Assembly: GCA_963662175.1 (NCBI GenBank)
Contig: OY759222.1
Span: 6,182,713 to 6,246,712, forward strand
Direction of reading: 5' to 3'
DNA: 64,000 nt
From: Aradus depressus
Lineage: Eukaryota; Arthropoda; Insecta; Hemiptera; Aradidae
The translations under genes were made by a program, and so were the position numbers. This document shows, piece after piece, positions 23,720 to 37,400 of the stretch (its first letter is position 1; each line of letters opens with the position of its first letter). The notes under the pieces were generated by a model. That model worked only from the letters and a program-made list of their open reading frames with translations, searched no databases and was not told where the DNA came from.

Positions 23720-23768
23720 ACGGAAATAATAATTATAATAATAATTATTACTATTATTATTATTATGG
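23720..23768. repeat. ATT/AAT microsatellite
   Basis: Imperfect trinucleotide run of AAT then ATT that forms a short hairpin. Confidence 0.85.
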
Positions 23769-24127
23769 TGTTGACAGAGAGGGGCAGAACATTTTTAGGG
23801 AAGGGAGGCAGGTACTCGAGTGGTCTTGAACCGTACCGTTTGTTTCCAGAACGAAAGGTCAGAGTTATATTCGCCTTGAGTGCAATTCGTTCCAGTTATT
23901 TCTTCACTTTATGGGCACTTTTAGTACTGTTTTTACTTTTAAGGGCACTGCTTCCTGCATACTAAATGAGTTTTTTTTTGTTTTTTTTTAAGAGTATACT
24001 AGAAGGTTTTACCAAGCGTTGCTTGGTTAGTAACTGGAAAAAGGTTGGCAACCAGGATCTGTGAAATTTTATGAAAATCTGATCAAGCATTAAAGAGCTT
24101 AAGAGTAATTTTATGTTATGGGTCTCA

Positions 24128-24195
24128 CCCCCCCCCCCCCCCTTCCCCTCCAGCCTCTCCACCCCCCCCCCCCTCCCCTCCCGCCTCTCCACCCC
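24128..24195. repeat. C-rich low-complexity tract
   Basis: Poly-C runs separated by two copies of TCCCCTCC(A/C)GCCTCTCCAC. Confidence 0.85.
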
Positions 24196-24253
24196 CTCAC
24201 ACCCTTCCGATAGCCCCGAGTCTACATGATATCTCAGGTACATGATAAAAACT

Positions 24254-24401
24254 CCTACTCTAGGTGAATCAACCTAAATAGGCCAAATTTAAAACTTCTG
24301 TAGTAGAGTCGGGTTCATGTCCATCAATACGACAAAAGATCACTCTGGTAGTAGGCGATATGACCTGATAGTTAAAGCCCGGGCATGAGTCACAATAACA
24401 A
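24254..24401 (+). mobile_element. SINE-A 3' fragment
   Basis: Tail half ending GGGCATGAGTCACAATAAC. Another SINE-A in inverted orientation starts 30 bp away. Confidence 0.85.
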
Positions 24402-24430
24402 ATAAAATACTCCAAGGAATTGTAGGTTTA

Positions 24431-24710
24431 AGTTAGGTTTTATGACTCATGCCCGAGCTTTAACTACAAGGTCATATCGCTATGTGAGACCTAAATTTTG
24501 CCTACCCTAAATTTTTATTCACCTAGGATAGGGGTCTTTAACCAGTACTTGACATAGTACAGGCTCGGGACCCTCGCTTAACGTCCCATCCGAAGGAGGG
24601 CGTGCTTAAGTTTATTTTACCTCCCAGATGAAATAAAATAAGGGCCTCGGCCTTGACCTATGTTGAGCTCAGAAGGCAAGGACGCATACCACTCAGCTAC
24701 CGGCGCCCTC
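24431..24710 (-). mobile_element. SINE-A copy
   Basis: Both ends present (TTTTATGACTCATGCCCGAG to CAGCTACCGGCGCCCTC), with a deletion in the CTCTGGTGGACATGAG block and in the B-box. Confidence 0.9.
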
Positions 24711-24711
24711 A

Positions 24712-24898
24712 AATATTATTGTATTTCGTTCTTGTTTCTATCCACTTTAGCACTTTTATCTCTTTACTGATATTTTATTTTATTTGTATTCGTTGCTCTG
24801 TTCTGTGTCTTTCATGTATTTATTCTTAGGGGACCTCGGTCTCAGAATAAAATTTATTTTCATTTCATTTAATTCATTTTCATTTCATTTCATTTCAA
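24712..24898 (+). mobile_element. Retroelement 3' end with CATTT tail
   Basis: TATTCTTAGGGGACCTCGGT followed by AGAATAAA and a (CATTT)n tail. The same sequence occurs inverted at 34063-34145 and 63528-63600. A shared 3' end plus a simple-repeat tail is typical of 5'-truncated non-LTR retroelements. No coding sequence remains. Confidence 0.7.
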
Positions 24899-25394
24899 AA
24901 CCCAATGAGGACTCAAATTTGAGCGACATCGGCCGCAGGTGATCCACTGATGACTTTTTTAATTTTTTTTTTTTTTTTCATATTACAGACTTACGAAATG
25001 TTCCAACATATGAAATGTGGCCAGACTTGACTATGTTTTTTTTTGTCTGTAATGTTGAAAGGGACCCTTCACTCATGCTCCGCGCTCCATGTCGTGCCGC
25101 CCACATGAAGGTCTTCTGACGAACTATGAACTTCAAGACAGACTCACTCGGTATTCATCGTTGATACAGATGATTAATCAACTATTCAGCAATCACTAGC
25201 TCTAATCACCGTTTTGGTCTGCATATAAAGATAAATATCGTTAGTTTTCAGTATGCCTGTTAATACGTGATTTTTTTCTCTCTTTCTATGGAAAATACCA
25301 TGATTACAGGTGAAGGGTCCCAAAGCTTTGGATAGAGAGACTCATCTCTTTCAACAGAGCCTGAAAAGAAAAAAATTGTAAGAAAATGATGAAT

Positions 25395-25686
25395 GTCGCC
25401 TACTACCAGAGCGCTCTTTCGTCACACTGGTGGATATGAGCCCGACTCTACTGTGGGAGTCTTAAATTTCGCCTACCCTAAATTTTTATTCACCTAGGGT
25501 AGGGGTCTTGAGTACTTGACATCGTACAGGCTCGGGACCATGGCTTAACGTCTCATCCGAAGGACGACGTGCTTAAGTTTATTTTACCTCCCAGATAAAA
25601 TAAACTAAGGGCCTCGGTCGGGTTTCGAACCCACGATCTTGAGCTCAGAAGACAAGCACGCACACCACTGAGCTACCGGCGCCCTC
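25395..25686 (-). mobile_element. SINE-A copy, near full length
   Basis: Lacks only the outer tail; the B-box GGTTTCGAACCCACG (reversed) and head GAGCTACCGGCGCCCTC are clear. It is the last repeat before the Osiris exon. Confidence 0.93.
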
Positions 25687-26046
25687 AGTACAATGACGGT
25701 GATTCGCCGATGTCTTGGTTGTCAAGGCAACAATGAATATGGCTGAGTCAGTTTCAAATTCTTACACTGAACTGATAACTGTCAAGTCCTAACTTAACAA
25801 AAAAGGAACATCCTAATTCTTATAAATAGTCGTTGTGGATCCAACCTGAAATAAGAAGGTCAAAGCCGAAAGTTGAGATGACCGAAACCAATGGGAACCA
25901 TAATTGTAAACCATCATGTTTCCCCATCGTTGACCAGAGTCCAGCACCTGTCAGAAAAAATAAAATAAATAGGCAAATTCTCTTGGTGGAGGAATGTTGA
26001 GCTCCAATTGTCGCCAGAATTGTAGGTGGGGGTGGTAGGGGGTGGC

Positions 26047-26053
26047 TATATAG
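26047..26053 (+). promoter_or_regulatory. Possible TATA box of the Osiris gene
   Basis: TATATAG lies 32 bp before the ATG, in an otherwise G-rich leader. If used, the 5' UTR would be only a few bases long. The position is the sole evidence. Confidence 0.3.
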
Positions 26054-26084
26054 TACCAAGGGGTGGGGTCGGGGGCGGCAGAAC

Positions 26085-26216
26085 ATGATGTTGATCAGGA
26101 GGGAGCGGCAAGTCAACATCCTGGAGTTGGTGGTACTGGCAGCCAGTCTGGGGATGTACGTCAGTCCTGGACTCTGTATCAGCACTTCGCAAGAGCATCT
26201 CGGCACACTTCGCAAC
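26085..26216 (+). CDS. Osiris exon 1 (signal peptide)
   Basis: ATG-ATG start, then a basic stretch and a hydrophobic segment (residues 12-30), ending LGTLRN at the donor AAC|GTACGT. The exon is 44 codons in phase 0, matching the phase of exon 2. The second Met could also start translation. Confidence 0.72.
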
Positions 26217-28369
26217 GTACGTAACTCTTTTTTTTTTTAAATGTCTTTATTTTGAAAATTTACAATTCGGTAATGACCATAAGTAAGTTTGATGACACAA
26301 ATAAATAAATAAATAAATAAAATAAGGAAAACAAATAAAATAAAATAAATAAAGATTTTTGCTTAAGAGCCTTTCGATCTCCAAATTTCTAAATTTGTGA
26401 CTACTTACTTGTGGGGCGGGTTGTAGCCTCGAATTCGGAGGTCGGAAGACGCTCAAAGTAGCAAAAACAGAGAAAACGGTTCACCAAATAAAAGTTTAGA
26501 GAGAGTGCGGAAACTTATAAGTAAATTGGGGTGTTATCTGAAATTCAGAGATCGAATGGCATCCAAAAGAGCAAAAACAAAAGTTAACGAGTCCAAGAAA
26601 TAAAAAAACGCCAATTTACTGGGAGAGTGAAAACTTATATCAGGGATGTAGCCTCAAATTCGAAAGTCAAAAGACCCTGAAAAGTGAAAAAACAGAAGTT
26701 AAGGATAGACCAAATAATGAGATCAAAGGTTTAAAAAGAACACGAAATGTAAGTCGGGGGTGTAGCCCCAAATTCGAAGATCGACCTTCTAAGGAGCAAA
26801 ATCAGAAGCAACGGTAGAGCAAAAAAGAGATAGAAGGTTTACAAAGCGCGGAAACTTATGTAGCCTCAAATTCGGAAGTCAAAAGACCCTGAAAAGTGCA
26901 AAAACAGAAGTTAAGGATAGACCAAATAATAAGATCAAAGGTTTTAGAAGAACTCGAAAACTTATATGTAAGTCGAGGGTGTAGCCTCAAATTCGAAGAT
27001 CGACCTTCTAAGGAGCAAAATCAGAAGCAACGGTAGAGCAAAAAAGAGATCGAAGGTTTAGAGAGCGCGGAAACTTATGTAGCCTCAAATTTGGAAGTCA
27101 AAAGACCCGCAAAAGATTAAAAACAGAAGTTAAGGATACAGCAAATAATGAGATCAAAGTTAAATAACGAGACCGCGCGAAAACTTATGAGTCGGGGAGT
27201 AGTCTCAAATTCGGAGGTAAAAAAGACCCTCCCTCAAAACAGAAAGGAAGGGACCACCAAATTAAGGGATGGAAGGTTGAGAGAGAGAGAGAGAAAACTC
27301 ATAAGTGAGTAGGAGTGTATCCTCAAATCCAGAGATCGAAGGACCTTCAATAGAAGAAAAACAGAAGTTCAGGGTACAACAAAAAGGGATCAAAGATTAA
27401 GAGGGAGAGCGGAAACATACATATGAGGGCTAAAAAACTTGCACACCTAGTAGCCTCCCTGGATGATGATAGTATCTGGTTGAAGTCTCTACAGACATTG
27501 CTGTCTTAATGTGTTTTTGAAAAAATATAAGGAATCAGCGCCACAATATCCATGTATATTTATATTTCTTGTTTGGTATTTTGTTTAGGATCAACCAGAA
27601 TATATTTTTCATTTTTACTCATTGTATCTGGTTGATGCCTATCTACCGACATTGCTGTATTATGTTTCTTAAGAACCGAAACATTAGATACCCGGTTCTG
27701 GGTCTGTAAACGAGGACCCGGTTGCTGACCCTGTAAACTTTCGGTTGGACCCTTACCATCTATTCCATCCCTTGTCAGGGCATTTCGATCTCTGAATTTA
27801 AGGCTACACACCCCCATTCATACGTTAAACCTTTGATCGCTTACAACCAGATACGATGACTGTTTACCGTTTATTATATTTAGTCAAAAATAATTCCTGA
27901 AACATTAATTATAAACTTTCTAGTTCTTCTCCGGAATTTTCAGAGGGTTACTTAAGAAGAGGGGAATCCTGAAGCTGACCAAAAATAAGTTCATGGGGAA
28001 TTTGGAAAAAACTGACTTCAAGCGCCTAGCCAATAGGGTCGACAAGTTGCATAGAACCCTGGAAAAAGCAAATTTCTGGAAATTGCACTAGCTCAGAATC
28101 TCTATGTATTATTTGCAATACTTCTTTGGGGTTGGTACGTGCCGGGCCGAACTTTGACAGGCTCTCTAGTTACATTTCGCAAGTGGAGTGATGCAAGGAT
28201 CCAGACGACCTCCGACACATTCAGCCGCCTGCCAGCTCTATGCTAATCACATCAGACGCATATGCAGTCTCTCCCTGGAAGTGGGACTGCAAAGTGCACT
28301 GCAACCAACACCACTGACAACTGGCCAATGTAGAGGAGTAGCCTACATCTCGAGCTCCGCCTAAGAGAC

Positions 28370-28420
<51 letters not shown>

Positions 28421-31400
28421 TAGTACATAGTTTTTAAGGCCTTGATAAGGACTATTTGAAAAATATATGTGATATGAGTATAACATGACTTTCGTATACC
28501 AACCACGTTTGTACACATCACTCTCACTCCCTCTAAAAATCATTTCATACTGGCATTACTGAGTATATGAAAGTAATGTGTTGGACAGGTTGTCAAATAA
28601 GATCTAGTCTGACCTCTCACAGAATTTTATTAGTATTAGCTAGCCGGCTTTCGAGGTTGCCCTCAACAAAAGGCAGTGTGATGAATTTCTTTTTTTTTTT
28701 TTTTTTTTTTAATTTGGGCTTTATTATAACAGACTGTCTGTTGATGAGGGCAACCTCGAAAGCCGGCTAGCTAATACAAATAAAAATCTGTGAGAGGTCA
28801 GACACCATCTTATTTGACAACATCAGCCATCTTCATACAAATGTATTGGCGTCAGCATTTTTTTTTTTTGTCTAATTGTACACCGTAATTCCGAGTGATT
28901 TTCTTATATCCAGTAATGCCAGCATGAAATGGTTTTGAGAGGAAAGAAAAGCGATCTGTACAAACGTGGTTGGTATAAGAAAGTCTTGTTATAGCCATTT
29001 TTTATCCTTTTTAATAAAAACTGCCAATAATAAAAATATATTTTAAAATTCGCTGACAAGCGTTACAATTTAAACACTACTCATAACTAACTTAGAAATA
29101 ATTCCTATGGAAATTTATTGTAGATTCTCTGGGGTGCTATAACTTTCTTCTTATTGGTCCTATCTCAAATCTGAGGGCATAATAAGGAACATGTTTGATA
29201 ACAACTAATTTTTCGTCTGATTTCAGCTAACATTTAATCAGATATATGTTAGCACATGTGACCTCTAAATTTTGAATTTGAACTTCATAACTACAATCGT
29301 TTCTAAGTTAAAACATGGAACCTTGAAACGTGAAATTCTGATGAAAATGCGATCTAGGATTTTTGCACGATAACGATACTTCTTTATACCAAAATAATTA
29401 AAAAAGTAATATGGTATCTATTGAAAACTCAGCATCGAATTTTTGTGAGTTAGTATAATTTTATAAATAATCCATAATTTTGCCAAATTACTGGTCGTCC
29501 ACAATATTACAATTTTCTTCGCTGTTACTGAAAATTTCGCCGAACTGGCAACACTGCATAAAGGCGGCCTCTGCAGGCAAACCGGAGCGTGTATGGGAAC
29601 CACCTGCACAGGTTTTTCGACCTATGCAGGCGACCGGAGTAGATATCAAAAAATATATGTTTACCTGCGCCAGAATTGCACAGATAAGCTGCGCAGTGAG
29701 ACAAGGTTTTGCCAGCTTACAAAAGTGCAGGTTTCTTCACATTTCCACTTCTTTGTTTTCATTTCTTTACATTTATTTTCTTTGTTTACATTTGTTAGGA
29801 AATGTCTAAGCAAAACTTGTCAAAAAAAGTTATGGAGGAGTTTATTGAAACGAATAAGAGTGAACCCAGTTTATGGAAAATAAGGCTGCCAGCGCTATCA
29901 CATCGCTCTTCGATGCCATGATTTGAACTGAAACCTGGACAGTTTCACCGTAGCGAAAAGTTTTACAGTTTACAGTTTCACGCCTGTACAGGTTTACAGA
30001 AACCTGCACTTTTGCAACCTGACAAAACCTTGTCTCACTGCGCAGCTTATCTGCGCAAATCTGGCGTAAACATATCTTTTTCGATATATTCTCCGGTCGC
30101 CTGCATAGGTCAAAAAACTGCGCAGGTGGTTCCCATACACTCTCCGGTTTGCCTGCACAGATACACCTGTGCACATAGACCTGTACAGGCAAACCGGAGG
30201 GTGTGTGGCCGCCTTTAGGCGCCTTGTAGATGTTATCTGTTGCACTTAGATGCGGAAGGTTCTAAAGATAAACAGGCGATAAATTAGTGTCTCTTATTAT
30301 TAGGCGACAGAAGTATGTTTTCCCTCGGCATAATGTGACGCGATGAACTGACAGACGTTCGTAAATTGTTGGTTGTCTGGCAGATCAACAACTGCTTCTC
30401 TTGACTGATGTCCACAACACGACGATTGGACGGTCAGACAATAGAAACTTCTCCAAGAGACAGATGGATCGTGATGCACAGCAAGGTTGTTCTGTCATTT
30501 CCGTCTTTGTTTCCATCCACTTCACTCAGTATCTTAGATACCTACTTCTTTATATATGTCTTCGCAGAAGGCCACTATAGAGTAGAGTGATCATCGGCAA
30601 TTGTCTTAAAGAAGAAAGTATAAAAAATAAGTGAATAAACAGCACTTGACAGTAACTGATGGCAAGAAAATATATAGTGAAGGTAAGTGATTCAATAGAT
30701 ACCAAAGATGAAACTTAATAACTAGTTAGTTGAACAGGAATATCTTTGTCATGCTAAAAGTACAGTGTCGATATGATACTACCGAGAGAGACTGAAGGCC
30801 ACAACTAATTGAATTCTTATATAGTTAGGCATATATTATAATATTATATAGTTATAGTTGGCAAAACGCTTTTCTAGTATGCTCAAGATCGCGGGTTCGA
30901 CACCCGACCTTGACTCATTTCTTTTTTTAATTCCACAGCTATACGAATTATGTGTTCCATCAGAAATTTGATATAGAGTTTTTACCGTAATTTCATGAAT
31001 TTCGACCTCCAGATTCCAAAAATGAAAAATGAAAAAAAAATCGGTAATTCACCGGTCAAAATTTTATGTCAATAAATTCATGGCATCAGCAATTATTAGG
31101 GTTTTGAATTGAGCCCCCTCCCCTGAGTTGATATCGCTGAAATTAGACAGGTCATGTCTTCTTGAATTTTGACTTTAAATATAAAATTTGATGTCGACAT
31201 TCATTTTATTGACAGTTTATGAGTTAAGCCTCTCACCTAATCCCACCCCTCCATTTGGTCAATTTGACTGAAAAACAATGTGTCGTTGTTGTAGGGTTCT
31301 GAATTCACATATGTAATTGCGTGTCGATACATTCATTCTATCGGGAGTTATAGTGTTCATAGACTCAAGTTTTTTTCATATTTGGAATCTAGAAGTCGCA

Positions 31401-34400
31401 AAATATGAAATTCCTTGATAATTCAGCATCGAAGATTTGGCCGATTACATAACTTCCCCCATACTTGGGAAGTAAAAGATCTGTCTGTCTGTGAACATGG
31501 TAATTCTCGATAGAATCAATGTATCTACACGAAATGTCATATGTGTATGCAGAACCTTCTAAATCCTCAAAAGTATATTTACATAGGAGCTTCTGAATTC
31601 TAATACTAAATCTATAGTCACAGGGAATAAGTTGTTAAGTCGTAAAATGGCCAAAATGAGTTAAGTGTAGTGTGATCATCTCCCAAGCCATCTGAGTACT
31701 GTGAAGAAGTTGGGAGCTCAGGACTTTAATACTTTCGGAATTATAAAGATGTGGGTTTCTTGGTATCTCGAAAAATTGTGTATGATCTCGGTTAAATCAA
31801 CTTAATCTACTTCTTTGAGGAATCATTCACGAGATAACTGCATTTAACCATTTATTCACTACGGCAGACTATTCCAAGTGAAGAGGGCGTTTTCGGTTAA
31901 ACCAACTTGCTCAACTTTAGAGAGGCATCATTCACGAGTATTTCTAAAAGTATGGTTAATAGTTAGGTGTGGTCAATAATTAGGTAAATGATGGGGAATA
32001 ATTAGGTAACTAAGGGAAAATTCTAGAAAGGATTAACAATATACATTTTCATTTACTCCTGTAGATTTAGAATGTATATGATTAATAATTATGCAAACAT
32101 AATTTATTTATTCCAAAAACTGGATTTACACGATTAATGCAAAAGTAAAAAAGTGCTGCCCTGAAAAGTTACGAATTTAGTATTACCAATTTATTCCCTG
32201 TGACCACAGAAATATTGCGCCGGTGGCTCAGAGGTAGGTTGCTTGCTTGTGAACCCAAGAAGTGTAGGGGAATTTGTGTAATGTGTCAGAAATTCTATGC
32301 GGAGTTTTCAACGGAATTATCCAACCTCCAGGTTATAAAAATGAAAAAAAAATATAATGAAATAAATTCCTGGTTTCTATTACAACTATAATACTCTGAA
32401 AACATGTAGGGGAGAAAGACGAGCTGTGTCCCTGGGTGAGTTGAGTGTATTTCTTCTGTTTTCAGATCCTCTGTCCGAGCAACTATTCTCTCAACTGTCT
32501 CAAGCTAGACTTGCTCCAGTTCGTGGACCAAGTGACCAGCTCTGAGTTGCAGATCCTCCCAGGAATGGTGCTAGGTCAGGGGTCGTTCAACGATACTCCA
32601 GTGCCGACCCTTGCTCGACTCCTGGAGTCTCCCTCAGATAGGAGCGAGGGTGCACAACGCTACCTGGCCGCTCGTCTCTACAACTCTCTGTCCTCTCTCA
32701 CACTCACTCTACGTCTGTTGGACCCTACCAATCTTCAGAGGGTTCAGCAACTGGCTGAGGCTATCCTCACTACGATACTTCCTTATCAGACAGGTAGGCA
32801 ACAAAACGTGGGGTTGCGTTCTGGAACCATATCAAAATCTTCCAGCTCTCGATCCCAGAAAAGCTATTATTAATACCTTTAAAATAATTTACGAACGCCC
32901 ATAAAAATCAGTGTAAAATAAAATATAATTTTTCATTTATATATATATTTTTTTTATGTGAAATTCGACTAATTTTCGCGGTTGTGAAGCTACTTAAATT
33001 CCAGAGTAAAGCAAATACTAATTGATTATTGCAAGCGGTCAGTTTGCCCAATCGCAAAAATTTCAAAGGTATAGTGAAAATACAACATTTTTGATGTTTT
33101 TCGATTAGATTATTGATCGGGTTTTTCTAATAGAATTTTTTATTTTATACTTATAACATTTTCTGATTAAATAGTTTTGTAGCTCCCTAAAAGCTTCAGT
33201 GGGACAATAATACCTGTTTCAGAATTTCATGAAAATACCATTTAGGATGAGGTCTTTATACATTTTTTGCATTGTTGACATTACGAAAGACTGTCTTGCA
33301 TAAATCTACTGTCACAGGGAATACGTTGTTAAGTCGTAAAATGGCCAAAATGAGTTAAGTGATCATCTCTCAAGCCATCTGCGCACTGTGAAGAAGTTGG
33401 GAGCTCAGAGCTCTAATACTTTCGGAATTATAAAGATGTTGGTTTCTTTCTTGGTATCTCGTAAAATTGTGTATGTTCTCGGTTAAATCAACTTAATCTA
33501 CTTCTTTGAGGAATCATTCACGAGATAACTGCATTTAACCATTTATTCAACTATTCCAAGTCAAGAGGGTGTTTCCGGTTAAATCAACTTGCTCAACTTT
33601 AGAGAGACTAGGTAAGTGATGGGGAATGATTAGGTAACTAAGGGAAAATCCAAGAAAGGATTCACAATATTCATTTTCATTCACTCCTATAGATTTAGAA
33701 TGTATATGATTAATAATGATGCAAACATAATTTATTTATTCCAAAAACTGGATTTACACGATTAATGCAAAAGTAAAAAAGTGCTGCCCTGAAAAGTTAC
33801 GAATTTAGTATTACCAATTTATTCCCAGTGACCACAGAAATGTTGATATCTTTCTCGATACTGACTTCGATGAAAGGGGAAAATAAAATAAATAAATAAA
33901 TACACATCTTAGAGAAAAATGCATTTTTAATTTATAAAATAATAAATAAGGTATATAACCTTAGGAATTGGCAATACAATTTGAATTATTTAACCAATAA
34001 ATATGTATTTTAATAGCATAACAGTTGTAAGCACACATGCGAATGTTTGGTTCACCCAAAGACACAAAAATGAAATGAAAATAAATTTTACTATTCTGGG
34101 ACCGAGGTCCCCTAAGAATAAATACATAAAGTGTAAAGAACAGGAAACAATGAAATATAGTATGACGTAGAAATAAATAAATAGATAAATAAATTAGTGC
34201 TACATTGAAGAAAAACTAGACAATTATAAATATAGATAAACAAAAGATTAACATGAAAAAACATAAAATTAACAGCTTCATTATGATGAAAAATAAATAA
34301 ATAAAAGTATGTATATTAATAAGATAAAAATAAAATAGATAATATAAATCGACTGAGCTTAATACTATGATGGTTGATTATAGAAGATAAGGGAGGATGC

Positions 34401-37400
34401 CCAGACAAGGGTTGAAATAAAATTAATTTTAGACAGTAGGGGCTAGATAGAAAAGTGTGAGGAGAGAGAAGAAAAAAGAAAATAAGATAAAATAAAAAAT
34501 AAATAAAAGCATGATGAAAATATATAAAGGTGTAAAATGAACAAAAAAGGAATAATATTGATTATGATCGAATAATGTAGGAAATATGATAAAAGAAATA
34601 TAATAAAAATAGAGAATAACAAAAAAAAAAGAGAAAAAAAAAATGGAATGAAAACATAAAGGGCACCACTAACTCCAATAAAATAGAAAAATGTTATTTA
34701 AAAAATCTAGATTGGTGCCTGCTCGAGATATAAACGCAATGAAGAGTATCCAAAATAGGCACCACAAGAATGATCAGTTTACTTGGTCAAAGCTTCGGCG
34801 AATTGTCATCATAAGGAGCAAAATAGAAGGAAAAATATCTATTTACATACATCGGAAAGACCATAGTTGAGAGATTTAGTGACGAAAATTGCCGGGTGAT
34901 AAATCAGCCAGACGTACTGATAGTTAATATTTGAAAAAAGATGTCAAATTGTTATTGATTCAATGAATATTGTTATAGACTCATAGAAATAATGAAAACA
35001 ATGTACATTTAGAGTGAATCACTAACAATTGGCTACAATTTTTCAAATATTAACAATCAGAACGTCTGATATGATCAATTTATATTTTTCATACTGTTTT
35101 GATCATTATGATGGCAATTTCGCCGAAATGTTGACCAAATAAATTTTTCTCCCTTCGAGTGATGAATTTGGACTATTATAAATATATTCAGGCATTTGAA
35201 AATAGTGACTAGAATGTGGTTCTTGGTGCTATGCAGCTCAGAATCATATATTCGTTTAACTATATTAATATATATATATATATATTTTTTAACAATCTTA
35301 GATTATCAAAAAATTAACAAACTATAAATTATCAATAAGACAATAAAGTTAACATTGCACTAGTTAGGAAATAGTTCAGTGATAATTAAACAAAATATAC
35401 AAAAGTTTGACTATATTTTTACTTTCCGGTAGGAAAAAGTTAAGTTATCATAAAAAAATAGATTACATAACTTCCCCTATACTTCGTATAGCTGAAAACT
35501 ATTAGGTTAGGTTTCATGACTCATGCCCGGGCTTTAACTACGAGGTCATATCGCCTACTACCAGAGCGATCTTTCGTCACTCTGGTGGACATGAGCCCGA
35601 CTCTATTGTGGGAGTCCTAAATTTTGCTTATCCTAAATTTTTATCTAGGGTAGGGGTCTTTAACGAGTACCTGACATCGTACAGGCTCGGGTCCATCGCT
35701 TAACGTCCCATCCGAAGAACGGCATACTTAAGTTTATTTTACCTATATATATATAGATGAAAACGTAAAACCCCAATTTCAGGTGTTGTCATAATAACAT
35801 AACCTTCGATGGAAAAGTAAAAATTAAATAGAACGAAAAGTACCACGGCTTACTATTTTTATTAATTATTTTTAAAAAAATAAATAAATAAGGCCTTCTG
35901 GAGCTCATAGTATTTTAGTGTGAATGAAGTATAGCGGAAGCCTTCAAAAACAAGCCCTATGTGAAAGTTTCGTGCTTTATTTCAATAAAGAAAACCCTTT
36001 AGAAATTGTCTACTCATATAAAATTGATAAAAAGTACAAATAGTATATTGTCAGATTATTATTTTATTGAACACGTTGAAAAGTACCGAAAATTACCCCC
36101 AAGAGGCTACAAAGTTCACCATACAATTAACATATTCTTCTGGGCGAGGGCCATTTAGGGGTAATAATATTTTTCTTTCTACGGAAATATAGAAATGTTA
36201 ACTACCCTTCACTGAACATTTCTAGTTAAACCCTCCCCTCATATGATGAATTCCAAAACAATTTACAATAACAGATTTATTTCTATACAAAACTTCAACA
36301 TGTTACCTTCCTATAGCTCTTTCTTAATTATAACTGAAATTATGAGTGCAAAATATATTATCTGAACATTTCAATTCATAACATCAACCTACGTCATTAC
36401 AAACAGACTTATCCGCTTATTCGATATCTGACATATATACGACGTTACCTTGTTTCTTCTTAATTCTAAGAAAATCTATTTTGTATTTGTTTTTCTCTAT
36501 AATTATAAAGATTTTAATATCATTTTGATATGATTTTAAGTAAAATCAACATTTTCTATTACTTAAACCTTCATACGGTGCAAAATATAATTTCAATTCA
36601 TAACATATAAATATCATGGATCTTTTCGGTTATGTGTCAGGGATTCTAAACAAATTTCCATTTGAACTGTATGTTTCTCTTATATGAGGAGAATGTGGAC
36701 TGTTTCAGTAAAAGGACCGACGGGAGGGTCAAAATTATATTTCTTCGGATACATCAACTGGATTTACAAAGAGTAAGTGGTTTTGGTAGAAAATTTTTCA
36801 GAATCCCTGACACATAACCGAAAAGATTCAATATCATTTCTGAACATTTCAATTCATAACATCAACGTTATTACATACAGGCTCCGTTATTGAGGATACA
36901 TTTGACAGAAAGACATTTCATAAAAATGGAATTAGCACTCAAATTTGGCGCTTTTTTACAAAAAGAAATTAATTCGTTATCTGACATATGATAAATTCGT
37001 CAAAATCTACAACATTAGATTTATTTTTGTACAAAACTTTAACATGTTACCTAGTTTCTTTTTAATTATAAGAACATTTATTTTATATATGTTTTTTCTG
37101 TACAATTACAATCTATATTTTCTATTACTTAAACCTTCACAAGGTGCAGCAAAATATAATTTCAATTCATAACAAATAAATATAATTTCTGAACGTTGTT
37201 ACACACAGGGTACGTTATTAATTCAAAGGTTACATTTTACGGAGACAATTAAAAAAATGAAATTTGCATTAGAGTTGCTTTTTTATTAAAATAAATTAGT
37301 GTGTTACCTGAAAAGAGCAAGTTCGGTACACAGTATCCTCCAAAAACACAAAAAAGTGCAATTTTGGCATGGAAATAATAATTTGGCGATATATGTGCTT

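Larger units (their letters stand above)
26217..32465 (+). other. Osiris intron 1 (6.2 kb)
   Basis: Holds a degenerate tandem array (26400-27430), nested MITEs J and E, a MADF-bearing fold-back element, family C sequence and element D. A first 3.3-kb part has no recognised host exon. Confidence 0.7.

Noticed and set aside
25055..25323. Short inverted pair GGGACCCTTCAC / GTGAAGGGTCCC as a MITE
   Set aside because: Only about 12 bp pair, no target duplication is visible, and no second copy was found in the window.
25820..26215. 131-codon minus-strand open frame
   Set aside because: Shadow of Osiris exon 1 and its G-rich leader; no homology or splice sites on minus.
29480..30245. Overlapping open frames of 80-116 codons on both strands
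   Set aside because: They lie in the inverted arms of the long-TIR element and mirror one another.
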